Below, piece after piece: positions 54,619 to 62,654 of a stretch of DNA of 64,000 nt. The translations under genes were made by a program, and so were the position numbers. Every line of letters begins with the position of its first letter. The stretch's first letter is position 1. The stretch is from assembly GCA_050249615.1 (NCBI GenBank), contig JBFWQE010000011.1, positions 1 to 64,000 on the forward strand. Direction: 5' to 3'. A model generated the notes under the pieces. The model saw nothing but the letters and a program-made list of their open reading frames with translations, was not told the DNA's origin and did no database searches. Source of the DNA: VFZN01 sp050249615 (GTDB taxonomy: Bacteria; Acidobacteriota; Vicinamibacteria; Vicinamibacterales; UBA2999).

Positions 54619-55452
54619 TCAGCGCCACCGCTGCTTCACGAGCTCCCAGTCGGCCCTCAGCTGCGAAGCCGTGGCCGCACGGTCGGAGGCATCGAGGGTC
54701 CGCACGCGATCCGGGATGATGCCCTGCAGCACGAGCTTGTCGAGATCAGCGCGAAGGGTCGCCGATCGGGAACCGGCCAGTCGGGCTCGCGCCCACCCGG
54801 CCGTCGCCGCCTCCCAGGCGGCCAGCGAATCTCCTGCCCCGCGGAGCCCGGCGGCAATCCAGTAGGAAGCCGCTGCCGACTCGGGGTTCCGGGACAGCTC
54901 GACGCGCATGTCCTCGACCAGGGCCGAGAACAGCTCCTTCCGCCGCTCGGGGGCGCTCAGGTCGGCCTGCCGCTCCATGGCGCTGCCCCACCAGTCGAGC
55001 ATGGCTTCGCCCAGGGCGGGATCCGCCTCCCTGGCGGGGGCCACGCCACTGGCGAAGAGGGCGGCGGCGGCGCCGAACTCGTCTTCCAGGAAGAGCGCCT
55101 GGCCCACGGCCAGCAGGTACTCGATGCGGACGCGGGGCTCGAGCACTCCTGTCCGAACCGACCCCAGCGCCTCGCGCGCCGCGCCCAGGTCGGCCGGGTC
55201 CACGCCCTCGCGGTAGCGTTCGAGGTGGGCGCGCGCCAGGACAACGGCGGCGGCGTCCTGCGTTTCGGGGGTCTTCAGGGCGGCGGTGGCCGCCTCGATC
55301 GCCTGGTCGAACTTCCGCTCGTTGTAGAGCGCCAGGGCCCGGGCCAGGTCCGCACGGTTGGCCAGCGCCGGTCCGGCCGTGGCGAGCAGGGCCGCCAGGG
55401 GAAGTACCGCGCCAACCGCCGCCCGCCGCAGGAATACGAGGGATGTCACCAC
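54619..55452 (-). CDS. Exported TPR-like helical-repeat protein
   Basis: A 277 aa protein starting at tandem GTG codons (55452/55449) with a signal peptide (RAAVGAVLPLAALLATAGPALA). The rest is alpha-helical with TPR-like repeats (DLARALALYNERKFDQAIEA, ARAHLERYREGVDPADLG, ALFLEDEFGAAAALFASG). Likely a periplasmic protein-protein adaptor; no partner is apparent. It is divergent from pcnB through a 46 bp gap that holds TACGAT 15 bp before the GTG. A longer reading would cross that gap. Confidence 0.7.
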   Translation of the reverse strand: MVTSLVFLRRAAVGAVLPLAALLATAGPALANRADLARALALYNERKFDQAIEAATAALKTPETQDAAAVVLARAHLERYREGVDPADLGAAREALGSVRTGVLEPRVRIEYLLAVGQALFLEDEFGAAAALFASGVAPAREADPALGEAMLDWWGSAMERQADLSAPERRKELFSALVEDMRVELSRNPESAAASYWIAAGLRGAGDSLAAWEAATAGWARARLAGSRSATLRADLDKLVLQGIIPDRVRTLDASDRAATASQLRADWELVKQRWR

Positions 55453-55482
55453 GGGATCCAGAGGGGCATCGTAGCACGCTGG

Positions 55483-55488
55483 TACAAT
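55483..55488 (+). promoter_or_regulatory. -10 box for pcnB-type gene
   Basis: TACAAT ends 10 bp before the ATG at 55499 and overlaps an earlier in-frame ATG at 55487, which argues that the second ATG is used. Confidence 0.45.
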
Positions 55489-55498
55489 GACGGGCTGC

Positions 55499-56932
55499 AT
55501 GGCCGCTCCCGTGATCGTGCCCCGCGCCGAGCACCCGATCTCCCGCCGAGACATCGACCCGGACGCTCTCAAGGTCCTGTATCGCCTCCGCGACTTCAAC
55601 TACACGGCGTACCTGGTGGGCGGCGGCGTGCGCGACCTGCTGCTGGGCCGGCAGCCGAAGGACTTCGACGTGGGCACCGACGCCCACCCCTACCAGATCA
55701 AGAAGCTGTTTCGGAACTGCTGGATCATCGGCCGCCGATTCCGCCTGGCCCATGTGCGATTCGGCACCAAGACCATCGAGGTGGCGACTTTCCGGCGCCA
55801 CGTGGCGGCAGACGAGAGCGTCGAGGGCAGCGACCAGGCCGCGCAGCCCGATCTGCCGGCCGTGGAGCCGCCCCGGGATCCGGGATCGCCCGACACCGTG
55901 GGGCGCCACGACAACACGTTCGGCACGCCGGAAGAGGATGCCTTCCGAAGGGACTTCACCATCAATGCGCTCTTCTACGACATCGCCACGTTTTCGATCA
56001 TCGATTACGTGGGAGGGCTCGAGGACCTGCGCCAGCGCGTCATCCGATCGATCGGCGACCCCGTCCAGCGCTTCGAGGAAGATCCGGTGCGAATGCTTCG
56101 CGCGGTCTCGTTCGCGGCGCGCCTCGACTTCACACTCGACCCGCCCATCGTCGAGGCCATCCGGCGGCAGCGGCACCTGATGGCGATGGCCTCCCCTGCA
56201 CGGATGATCGAGGAGTACTACAAGATCCTGCGTTCGGGCGCGGCGGAGCGCACCTTCCGCGGGCTGGCGGAGCACGGCCTGCTGGAGCCGGTGACGCCGG
56301 AGCTGCAGCGGCGGAGCGTCCACGGGCCCCTCTGGGAGTCGCTGCGGGCGCTCGACACCTACCGGCGGCGGTTCACCGAGACGCCAGCCATGCTGACCAA
56401 TCCGCTGCTGCTGGGGTCGTTGCTGCTCCCCATCGGCGTGATGCCCAGAGCGCACGAGCCGGTCACCGATGCCGAGCTCGAGGGCGAAGCCACGGAGGAT
56501 CTGCCGGAGGATGAGTTGCCCACGCGGCGGCGCCCGCGGGGCCGCCCGTGGTCGGCTGACCGCCGAGAACGCCGGCCGAAGCCCCCCGTGCTGAAGATCG
56601 GCCTCCTGCCGGTCGCGCGGCGCGATTCGGAGCGGCTGCGCCAGGTGCTCGCGCTCCAGGGACGGCTGCGCGATCTGGAATCATCCGCGCGTTCAAAGCG
56701 GGCGCTGATGCACCGGGGATCGTTCCAGGACGCACTCACCTGGCTGGAGGTGCACGGCCACGCTCCGGAGATCGTGGAGCACTGGCGCGGGTTCATCGAG
56801 GCCCTGGGCGCGCAGCCGGCCCCCACTGGCGAGGGAGACGGTACGGCCGGGACGGGCGAGGCCCCTCGCCGCCGGCGGCGCCGAGGCGGCCGCCGGCGTG
56901 GGGGACGATATCGCCGGCCAGGAGAAAGCTGA
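55499..56932 (+). CDS. pcnB: Poly(A) polymerase / CCA-adding-type nucleotidyltransferase (PcnB-like)
   Basis: A 477 aa class II nucleotidyltransferase that adds nucleotides to RNA 3' ends. LVGGGVRDLLLGRQPKDFDV gives the G-G and D-x-D catalytic motifs. RHDNTFGTPEEDAFRRDFT and INALFYD, then DPVQRFEEDPVRMLRAVSFA, follow the PcnB rather than the CCA-enzyme pattern. Two Arg-rich stretches, an internal one (~340-365) and a terminal Arg/Gly tail (~455-477), should bind RNA. Whether it makes poly(A) or CCA cannot be settled from sequence. It is 3 bp from the convergent serC end. Confidence 0.88.
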   Translation: MAAPVIVPRAEHPISRRDIDPDALKVLYRLRDFNYTAYLVGGGVRDLLLGRQPKDFDVGTDAHPYQIKKLFRNCWIIGRRFRLAHVRFGTKTIEVATFRRHVAADESVEGSDQAAQPDLPAVEPPRDPGSPDTVGRHDNTFGTPEEDAFRRDFTINALFYDIATFSIIDYVGGLEDLRQRVIRSIGDPVQRFEEDPVRMLRAVSFAARLDFTLDPPIVEAIRRQRHLMAMASPARMIEEYYKILRSGAAERTFRGLAEHGLLEPVTPELQRRSVHGPLWESLRALDTYRRRFTETPAMLTNPLLLGSLLLPIGVMPRAHEPVTDAELEGEATEDLPEDELPTRRRPRGRPWSADRRERRPKPPVLKIGLLPVARRDSERLRQVLALQGRLRDLESSARSKRALMHRGSFQDALTWLEVHGHAPEIVEHWRGFIEALGAQPAPTGEGDGTAGTGEAPRRRRRRGGRRRGGRYRRPGES

Positions 56933-56935
56933 CGG

Positions 56936-58033
56936 CTAGCCGTTCTTCGCTTCGAACTCCTGCATGAACTGCACGAGCGCGTCCACACCTTCCTCGGGAA
57001 ACGCGTTGTAGAGGGACGCGCGGATGCCGCCCACCGAGCGGTGCCCCTTGAGGCCGTCGAGCCCTGCGGCAGTGGCCTCCTTCACGAACTTCTTCTCGAG
57101 CTCCTCGGACGGGAGCCGGAACGTGACGTTCATCATCGAGCGGCTGTCCGTGTGGGCCGTGCCGGCGTAGAAGCCGCTGAGGTCGATCTCGGCGTAGAGC
57201 TTGCCGGCCTTTCGGGCGTTGCGCGCGGCCGTGGCATCCAGGCCGCCCTGGGCCAGCGCCCATTTCATCACCAGCCCCATGAGGTAGATGCCGAAGCAGG
57301 GTGGCGTGTTGTACATCGAGCCGTTCTCGGCGTGCACGGCATAGTTGAGCATCGTGTGCAGCGACTTCGACGAGCGCGCCAGCAGGTCCTCGCGGATGAT
57401 GACCAGAGTGACACCGGAGGGCCCCAGGTTCTTCTGCGCGCCGGCGTAGATGAGGCCGTACTTCGAGACGTCGATGGGTCGGCTGAACATGTCCGACGAC
57501 GTGTCAGCGACGAGCGGGACGTCGCCCACCTCGGGCTCGCCCTTCCACTCCGTGCCGACGAGCGTGTTATTCGTGGTGATATGCACGTAGGCGGCGTTCG
57601 GATCGAGCGTCAGCTCGTCCTGCCGCGGGATGCGGGAGAAGTTCTCGCCCTCGGTCGAGCCGGCGACGTTGATTGGACCGACCCGCTTTGCCTCCTTGAG
57701 GGCTTTCTGTGACCAGCCACCGGTGATGATGTAGTCGGCCGACTGCCCCTCGCCCATCAGATTGAGGGGGACCATCGAGAACTGCAGCGAGGCACCACCC
57801 TGCAGGAAGAGCACCTTGTAGTTCGACGGGACGTTACCCAGGGCTCGAACGTCGGCCTCGGTGCGGGCCAGGATGTCCTCGAAGGTCCTGGAGCGGTGGC
57901 TGATCTCGAGCACCGACATCCCGACGCCAGGGAGGGCCACGAGGTCGCGCTGCGCCTCTTCCAGCACGGGCAGCGGAAGCACGGCGGGGCCGGCAGAGAA
58001 GTTGAAAACGCGATGAACAGCTGTCTTGGACAT
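56936..58033 (-). CDS. serC: Phosphoserine aminotransferase
   Basis: Second step of serine synthesis: phosphohydroxypyruvate + glutamate to phosphoserine. The 365 aa PLP enzyme begins HRVFNFSAGPAVLPLPVLEE, the standard SerC opening, with FLQGGASLQFSMVPLNL, DTSSDMFSRPIDVSKYGLI and the PLP-Lys in YAGAQKNLGPSG (Lys ~195). It follows serA on the minus strand after 83 bp, so the serA-serC pair is probably one transcript. Confidence 0.96.
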   Translation of the reverse strand: MSKTAVHRVFNFSAGPAVLPLPVLEEAQRDLVALPGVGMSVLEISHRSRTFEDILARTEADVRALGNVPSNYKVLFLQGGASLQFSMVPLNLMGEGQSADYIITGGWSQKALKEAKRVGPINVAGSTEGENFSRIPRQDELTLDPNAAYVHITTNNTLVGTEWKGEPEVGDVPLVADTSSDMFSRPIDVSKYGLIYAGAQKNLGPSGVTLVIIREDLLARSSKSLHTMLNYAVHAENGSMYNTPPCFGIYLMGLVMKWALAQGGLDATAARNARKAGKLYAEIDLSGFYAGTAHTDSRSMMNVTFRLPSEELEKKFVKEATAAGLDGLKGHRSVGGIRASLYNAFPEEGVDALVQFMQEFEAKNG

Positions 58034-58116
58034 GGATGATTACCTTCCGCAGGCCACCGGGAACCGGCCGGCGCCGTTCCTGAACCTCCTATTCTAACGC
58101 GCCGTCGCCAGCCGGT

Positions 58117-59340
58117 TCAGGCCAGTGCGACCACCTGGAGGTCCAGGATGTCGTCATGGCCGGTGCTGATCGCGTCGAGCGTGGTGTCCGGCGGCCGCCC
58201 GTCGAGGTTGATGCGCGCCACCGCGGCCTGTGCGCCGTCGAAGATGATGTTCTCCATCTCCTGCACGTTCAGGTGCGCGGCCCTGAGCTGGCCGAGCACG
58301 TGCGCCAGCACGCCGGGGCGATCGCGATGGCGCACGACGAGCATGTGGGTAGCGGGCGTCTGCTTCGCGAGATTCACCACGTTGGGCACCCGCCCGGTGT
58401 CCTTGAACGTCCGGACGATGCGCACGGTTTCTGCGGCAATCGCCTCCTGGGCCTGATCGGTGGAGGCACCGATGTGGTGTGTGCCGTACACACCGGGCAG
58501 GGCGACGAGCGGGTCCGCGAACGAGCCGGCGGCGGCGGAGGGTTCGGCGGCGAACACGTCCAGCCCCACGCGAAGCCCCTTCTCCTTCACCGCGGCCTCG
58601 AGGGCGGCCGCGTCGACGATCTCGCCACGCGCGGTGTTGATGAAGAAGGCGCCCGGCCGCGCATGGGCCAGCAGATCGGCGTCGACGAACCCGCGCGTGT
58701 CCTTCCCCAGGGCCAGGTGCACGCTGACGACGTCGGCGCGCGAGACGAGCTCGGAGGCCGTGGCCACGGCCTCCACGTCGTGAGCATCCGCCGCCTGGCG
58801 CCGGGCCTCCGCGTCGCCGGCGAGCCGGCGACTCCACACCAGCACGGGCATCCCGAACGCTCGCGCCCGGCGCGCGACCTCCTGCCCGATGTTCCCGAAC
58901 CCCAGCAACCCCAGCGTGCGGCCGCACAGGCCTCTGGCTCTGGAGTACTCCTTCTTGTTCCACGTGCCGGCTCGCAGGTCAGCGACGTTATCGGGGATGC
59001 GCCGGTCGAGCGCGAGCAGCAGGCCCATGGTGAGCTCGGCTACCGCCACCGCGTTCTTCCCCGGACAGTTCGACACGTAGATGCCCCGCCTCGACGCCCC
59101 GGCCAGGTCGATGGTGTTCACGCCGGCGCCCGCCCTGACGATGAGCGAGAGCGCACCGGCGTCGAGCATGGCTTCGGTGACCTGCGTTGAGCGCACGATC
59201 AGGACTGCGGCTCCCGTGGTTCGCAGGGCCTCCGCCAGCGAGTCACCAGACAAGTCTGGCTGATACACCACCTCAAATCCCGAAGCCTTCAGGCCGTCGA
59301 TCCCGGACCGTTCGAACTTGTCGGCAACAAGGACTGTCAT
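58117..59340 (-). CDS. serA: D-3-phosphoglycerate dehydrogenase
   Basis: First step of serine synthesis, NAD-dependent. The 407 aa protein has the substrate-domain opening MTVLVADKFERSGIDGLK, RAGAGVNTID, the Rossmann loop LGLLGFGNIGQEVARRA, INTARGEIVD and the catalytic His in YGTHHIGASTDQAQEA. The C-terminal ~75 residues are an ACT domain (MLVVRHRDRPGVLAHVL), the usual serine-feedback site. GAGGTG precedes ATG 59338-59340; longer frames upstream are shadows of the next gene. Confidence 0.95.
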   Translation of the reverse strand: MTVLVADKFERSGIDGLKASGFEVVYQPDLSGDSLAEALRTTGAAVLIVRSTQVTEAMLDAGALSLIVRAGAGVNTIDLAGASRRGIYVSNCPGKNAVAVAELTMGLLLALDRRIPDNVADLRAGTWNKKEYSRARGLCGRTLGLLGFGNIGQEVARRARAFGMPVLVWSRRLAGDAEARRQAADAHDVEAVATASELVSRADVVSVHLALGKDTRGFVDADLLAHARPGAFFINTARGEIVDAAALEAAVKEKGLRVGLDVFAAEPSAAAGSFADPLVALPGVYGTHHIGASTDQAQEAIAAETVRIVRTFKDTGRVPNVVNLAKQTPATHMLVVRHRDRPGVLAHVLGQLRAAHLNVQEMENIIFDGAQAAVARINLDGRPPDTTLDAISTGHDDILDLQVVALA

Positions 59341-59362
59341 GAACACCTCGGCAGGAGGAATC

Positions 59363-59388
59363 CGCGAAGGCACGGAGGCTCCTTCGCG
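59363..59388. repeat. CGCGAAGG hairpin between serA and DUF1015 gene
   Basis: CGCGAAGG (59363-59370) and CCTTCGCG (59381-59388) form a perfect 8 bp stem with a 10 nt loop and are followed by more CTTCGTGG words, related to the CGAAGGAC repeats at 32068 and 33549. Confidence 0.6.
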
Positions 59389-59405
59389 TCTTCGTGGTGT
59401 CGCTG

Positions 59406-60617
59406 CTAGGAAATCACGTGTGACAGAAGGCCGTCTCGGAGCTTCGGCTCGAACCACGTGGACTTGGGCGGCATGATGCCGCCGGCGTCGGCGATGCGCA
59501 TCAGGTCGTCCAGCGACACGGGATACATCGAGAACGCCACGGCGAACGCGCCGGAGTCCACCAGGCGCTCGAGCTCGGCGGCACCGCGGATGCCGCCGAC
59601 GAACTCGATGCGCTTGTCGGTCCGCACGTCCGTGATGCCAAGCAGGGGCCCCAGGACCTCGCGCTCGAGGACATCCACGTCCAGGGCCGTCGCCGCGCCT
59701 TCTCCGGATCGCGTCACGTCGAGTGTGTGCCAGCGTCCCGCCAGCCGCATCGCGATGAGCCCCTTTCGCTCCGGCGAAGGAGTTCCGCCCTCGCTGACGG
59801 TCATCCTGGCGGCCAGCGCGTCGAGGAACGCCTCGGGCGCGCGTCCGTGCAGGTCGCGGACGACGCGGTTGTAGGGCAGCACCTGCACCTGGTCGTCGGG
59901 GAAGGCCACGGCCAGCATGCGGTCCCACTCGCCCGCCCCCTGCGCCGCACGCGCCTGGCGGGCCCGAGCGGCGCTGGCGGCCCGGTGATGGCCGTCCGCA
60001 ATGTAGAGCACCGGCACGGCGGCGAATCCATCGACGATGGCGGCGTGCTCGGGTGCCGGGACGCGCCACACCACGTGCCGGACCTCGTCCGGAGCGGTGA
60101 AGTCGAACAGCGGGGGGGTTTGGACGACGCGGGCGACCACGGCATCGATGGCCCGCGAGGCCTTGTAGGTGAGGAACACCGGACCGGTCTGCGCCTCGAT
60201 GGCCAGCATGTGGCGGGTGCGATCGTCCTCCTTGTCGGGCCGCGTCTTCTCGTGCTTGCGAATGAGGTTGCGGTCGTACTCGTCCACCGAGAAGCACGCG
60301 GCGATGCCGGCCTGGACGTGCGCGCCCATGTGGAGGCGGTAGACGTAGAAACCGGGGGCCTCCTCCATCACCAGCGGTGCGGCCTTCTTCAGCGCCGCGA
60401 AACTGGCCGCGGCACGATCGTAGACCTCCCCACCGTGTGGATCGGCGCCCTCCGGCAGGTCGATCTCCGGCCGGGACACGTGGAGGAAGCTCAGGGGGTT
60501 GCCGGCGGCCAGCACGCGCGCTTCGTCGGTGCTGACGACGTCGTAGGGCACCGCCGCCACGCGCTCCGCCGCCTCCGGCACCGGGCGCAGCGCGGCAAAC
60601 GGGTAGATGAGGGACAT
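59406..60617 (-). CDS. DUF1015 family protein
   Basis: A 403 aa protein matching DUF1015: IYPFAALRPVPEAAERVAAV and PYDVVSTDEAR at the N-terminus, NPLSFLHVSRPE, the conserved YIADGHHRAASA and a C-terminal MPPKSTWFEPKLRDGL. DUF1015 genes commonly sit next to serA/serC, as here (65 bp upstream of serA on the same strand), so a role in serine or phosphoserine metabolism is a context-based inference. TATAAT ends 6 bp before ATG 60617, which decides the start. Confidence 0.88.
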   Translation of the reverse strand: MSLIYPFAALRPVPEAAERVAAVPYDVVSTDEARVLAAGNPLSFLHVSRPEIDLPEGADPHGGEVYDRAAASFAALKKAAPLVMEEAPGFYVYRLHMGAHVQAGIAACFSVDEYDRNLIRKHEKTRPDKEDDRTRHMLAIEAQTGPVFLTYKASRAIDAVVARVVQTPPLFDFTAPDEVRHVVWRVPAPEHAAIVDGFAAVPVLYIADGHHRAASAARARQARAAQGAGEWDRMLAVAFPDDQVQVLPYNRVVRDLHGRAPEAFLDALAARMTVSEGGTPSPERKGLIAMRLAGRWHTLDVTRSGEGAATALDVDVLEREVLGPLLGITDVRTDKRIEFVGGIRGAAELERLVDSGAFAVAFSMYPVSLDDLMRIADAGGIMPPKSTWFEPKLRDGLLSHVIS

Positions 60618-60623
60618 AGGGGA

Positions 60624-60629
60624 ATTATA
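60624..60629 (-). promoter_or_regulatory. Consensus -10 box for the DUF1015-serA-serC transcript (leaderless type)
   Basis: Minus-strand TATAAT, then TCCCCT, then ATG at 60617. The 6 bp spacing is what transcription from the A of ATG requires. Confidence 0.65.
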
Positions 60630-60636
60630 GGGGGAT

Positions 60637-60743
60637 GGTGCAGAGGTGCTGAGTGCAGGGTGCGGGTGCCAGGTGCGGCCGCGGCGCCATGCGCCTCGCA
60701 CATTTCACCCCTGCCCCCCCTGCACCCGTGCACCCAACTGGTG
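60637..60743. repeat. GTGCAGGG word repeats in inverted halves
   Basis: The left half carries ggtgcagaggtgctgagtgc-type units and the right half carries the complement (cccctgcacccgtgcaccc), so the region can fold back on itself. Same family as 41395-41480. Confidence 0.75.
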
Positions 60744-60744
60744 C

Positions 60745-61230
60745 CTATTTGAAAGTCCAGCCCACGCCGAACTTCACGTCGGGCGAGTCGATCGCGCCGA
60801 TCTTCACCTCGAAGAACAGGCCGTCGGCGTGCTCGGCGCCGAAGAGGACGTTGAAGCCGCCTTCCGTCTCGGTATCACCGCCACGCCCGCGCCCGTCGTC
60901 ATCCCACGAGTAGAAGTTGATGGCGGGCCCTCCGCCTGCGTACAGGCGCCAGGAGGAGCGCGTGGGGAACTTGTAGACGAACTCCATGTTCAGGGCCGTG
61001 GTCACCAGATCGTCGCCCAGGCCGAGCTCGATGTTCGGCTTGAAGTGCAGGCGATCCACGAGCGCAGTCGTCTCGTAGTGGCCGCCGAAGTAGACCTGGT
61101 CGGGATCCACCGAAACGCCGCCTCGCACGCCGGGTCCCTGGGCAGCTGCGGGGGTGGCCCATGCCAGGACCACGAATGCCAGAAGTAAGAATTTCACACG
61201 AATAGCCATCCAATACGGGATTGGCAGCAT
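60745..61230 (-). CDS. Small outer-membrane beta-barrel-like protein
   Basis: A 161 aa exported protein with a signal peptide (VKFLLLAFVVLAWATPAAAQG). The mature part alternates polar and hydrophobic residues in ~8 strands (GVRGGVSVDPDQVYFGGHYE, LYAGGGPAINFYS, FFEVKIGAIDSPDVKFGVGW) and ends in F-K, as in OmpW/OmpA-like 8-stranded barrels. GGAGG lies 6 bp before the ATG at 61230, which decides the start over the inner Met. No other function is visible. Confidence 0.75.
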   Translation of the reverse strand: MLPIPYWMAIRVKFLLLAFVVLAWATPAAAQGPGVRGGVSVDPDQVYFGGHYETTALVDRLHFKPNIELGLGDDLVTTALNMEFVYKFPTRSSWRLYAGGGPAINFYSWDDDGRGRGGDTETEGGFNVLFGAEHADGLFFEVKIGAIDSPDVKFGVGWTFK

Positions 61231-61331
61231 GGAAAACCTCCAGCCTGTTGTTAGCAGAAGTCGTGCCGACGGAGGTCATCCGGGGCTGCGGCGGGCGGAT
61301 GCCGTGCGCACCGGCCTGGCACGCGGGTGTC

Positions 61332-62600
61332 CTAGTTTGCGGCGCGAGCGGCCGTGACCTGCAGCAGGCCGAACAGCCGCGTGCGCTCGGTGACGAACGC
61401 GGCCAGCTCGACGGCGGGCACCGGCTCGCCCGGCGGCATGTTGCGGTGCTCGACGACCGGGTTGACGTAGGCGCCGTTCTTGCGAAGGCCGTAGTGGAGG
61501 TGCGGGCCCGTCGCGAGGCCCGTGGCGCCGACCTTGCCCACGAGGTCGCCCTGCGACACCCGGGTGCCGGTGCGAACGTGCATGGCCGACAGGTGAAGGT
61601 ACTCGCTTTCGTAGCCGTTGTTGTGCCTGATGCGTACGGTGCGCCCGCCGCCCCGGGTCCACCCCGCCAGCGTGACGGTGCCCGGAGCCACGGCCACCAC
61701 CGGCGCGCCGGTCGGCGCCGAGTAGTCCACGCCGTTGTGGGCTCGCGTGTACTTCAGGATCGGATGCCGGCGCGCCGACGAGAAGCGCGACGTGATGCGC
61801 GGCTCGAACTTGAGCGGCGACTTCAGGAAGAAGCGCTTGAGCGAGCGCCCGTCCTCGTCGTAGTACGCCGGCCGGTTACCCTTGGGAGCGTAGCGGTAGG
61901 CGCGCAGCGCGCGGCCGCTCGCCACGAACTCCGCGGCCAGGATGGCGCCGTATCCGGCGAAGGCGCCGGCGCGCGTCTTCCGCTCGACCACCAGGCGGAA
62001 CTCGTCGCCGGGCTGCAGCTCCGACGAAAAATCGAGCTCGCCGGAAAAGACGTCGGCGAGGGCCAGCGCCAGGTCCAGGCGCTCGCCGACGGCGTCGAGC
62101 GCCTGGGTCAGCGAGGGTGTTTCCCTCGAGATTCGGCCTTCGACGGCATCGACCGTCACGTCCTTGGCGATGGGCTCGATCACCGCCGTGAAGGCCCGTG
62201 ATGCGTCCGCGGCGACGCGCAAGCGCCGATCCCCGTCGATTTCGTACTCGAAGCTGCGGACGTGTCCATCGAGCAGCCGGTCCATGACGAAGGGCTGGCC
62301 CACGCGCATGCGCCGCACGTCGAACACGGTGCGCACCGCGGCGACGAGCGCCTGGCGGTCGCCCTCGGCGACATCGTATCGAGCGAACATGGCGTCGAGC
62401 GTCACGCCAGGCTGGAGCGAGCCGGCGATGAGCTCCGAATCGGCCACGAGCTCGATGTCGGTCGTGCGCCGGGGCCCGGCCGGATCCGCGAGGGACTGCG
62501 CCTCGGCCACCTGGCAGGCAGCCGTGCCGCACACGGCGACACCAAGGACGAGACCGAAGAAGAAAAGCCGGCGCATCGTGTCAGCAGAAGGACGCGACAT
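61332..62600 (-). CDS. M23 family peptidoglycan endopeptidase (Csd3/MepM-like)
   Basis: A 422 aa exported protein. After a signal region (FFFGLVLGVAVCGTAACQ) residues ~40-230 fit the Csd3/OapA-type N-terminal domains (SLQPGVTLDAMFARYDV, LQPGDEFRLVVERK). The C-terminal lysostaphin-like domain has H-x3-D in HNGVDYSAPTGAPVVAVAPG and the H-x-H in GPHLHYGLRKNGAYVNP, so all zinc ligands are present. It cuts peptide cross-links in the wall. Start ATG 62600 is chosen; ATG 62576 also fits. Same strand as the PEGA gene upstream. Confidence 0.9.
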   Translation of the reverse strand: MSRPSADTMRRLFFFGLVLGVAVCGTAACQVAEAQSLADPAGPRRTTDIELVADSELIAGSLQPGVTLDAMFARYDVAEGDRQALVAAVRTVFDVRRMRVGQPFVMDRLLDGHVRSFEYEIDGDRRLRVAADASRAFTAVIEPIAKDVTVDAVEGRISRETPSLTQALDAVGERLDLALALADVFSGELDFSSELQPGDEFRLVVERKTRAGAFAGYGAILAAEFVASGRALRAYRYAPKGNRPAYYDEDGRSLKRFFLKSPLKFEPRITSRFSSARRHPILKYTRAHNGVDYSAPTGAPVVAVAPGTVTLAGWTRGGGRTVRIRHNNGYESEYLHLSAMHVRTGTRVSQGDLVGKVGATGLATGPHLHYGLRKNGAYVNPVVEHRNMPPGEPVPAVELAAFVTERTRLFGLLQVTAARAAN

Positions 62601-62654
62601 GCTACCAGCTCGGAACGCGATGGCGCCAGAGGAATTCCGCACCGCCGGGCTCCA

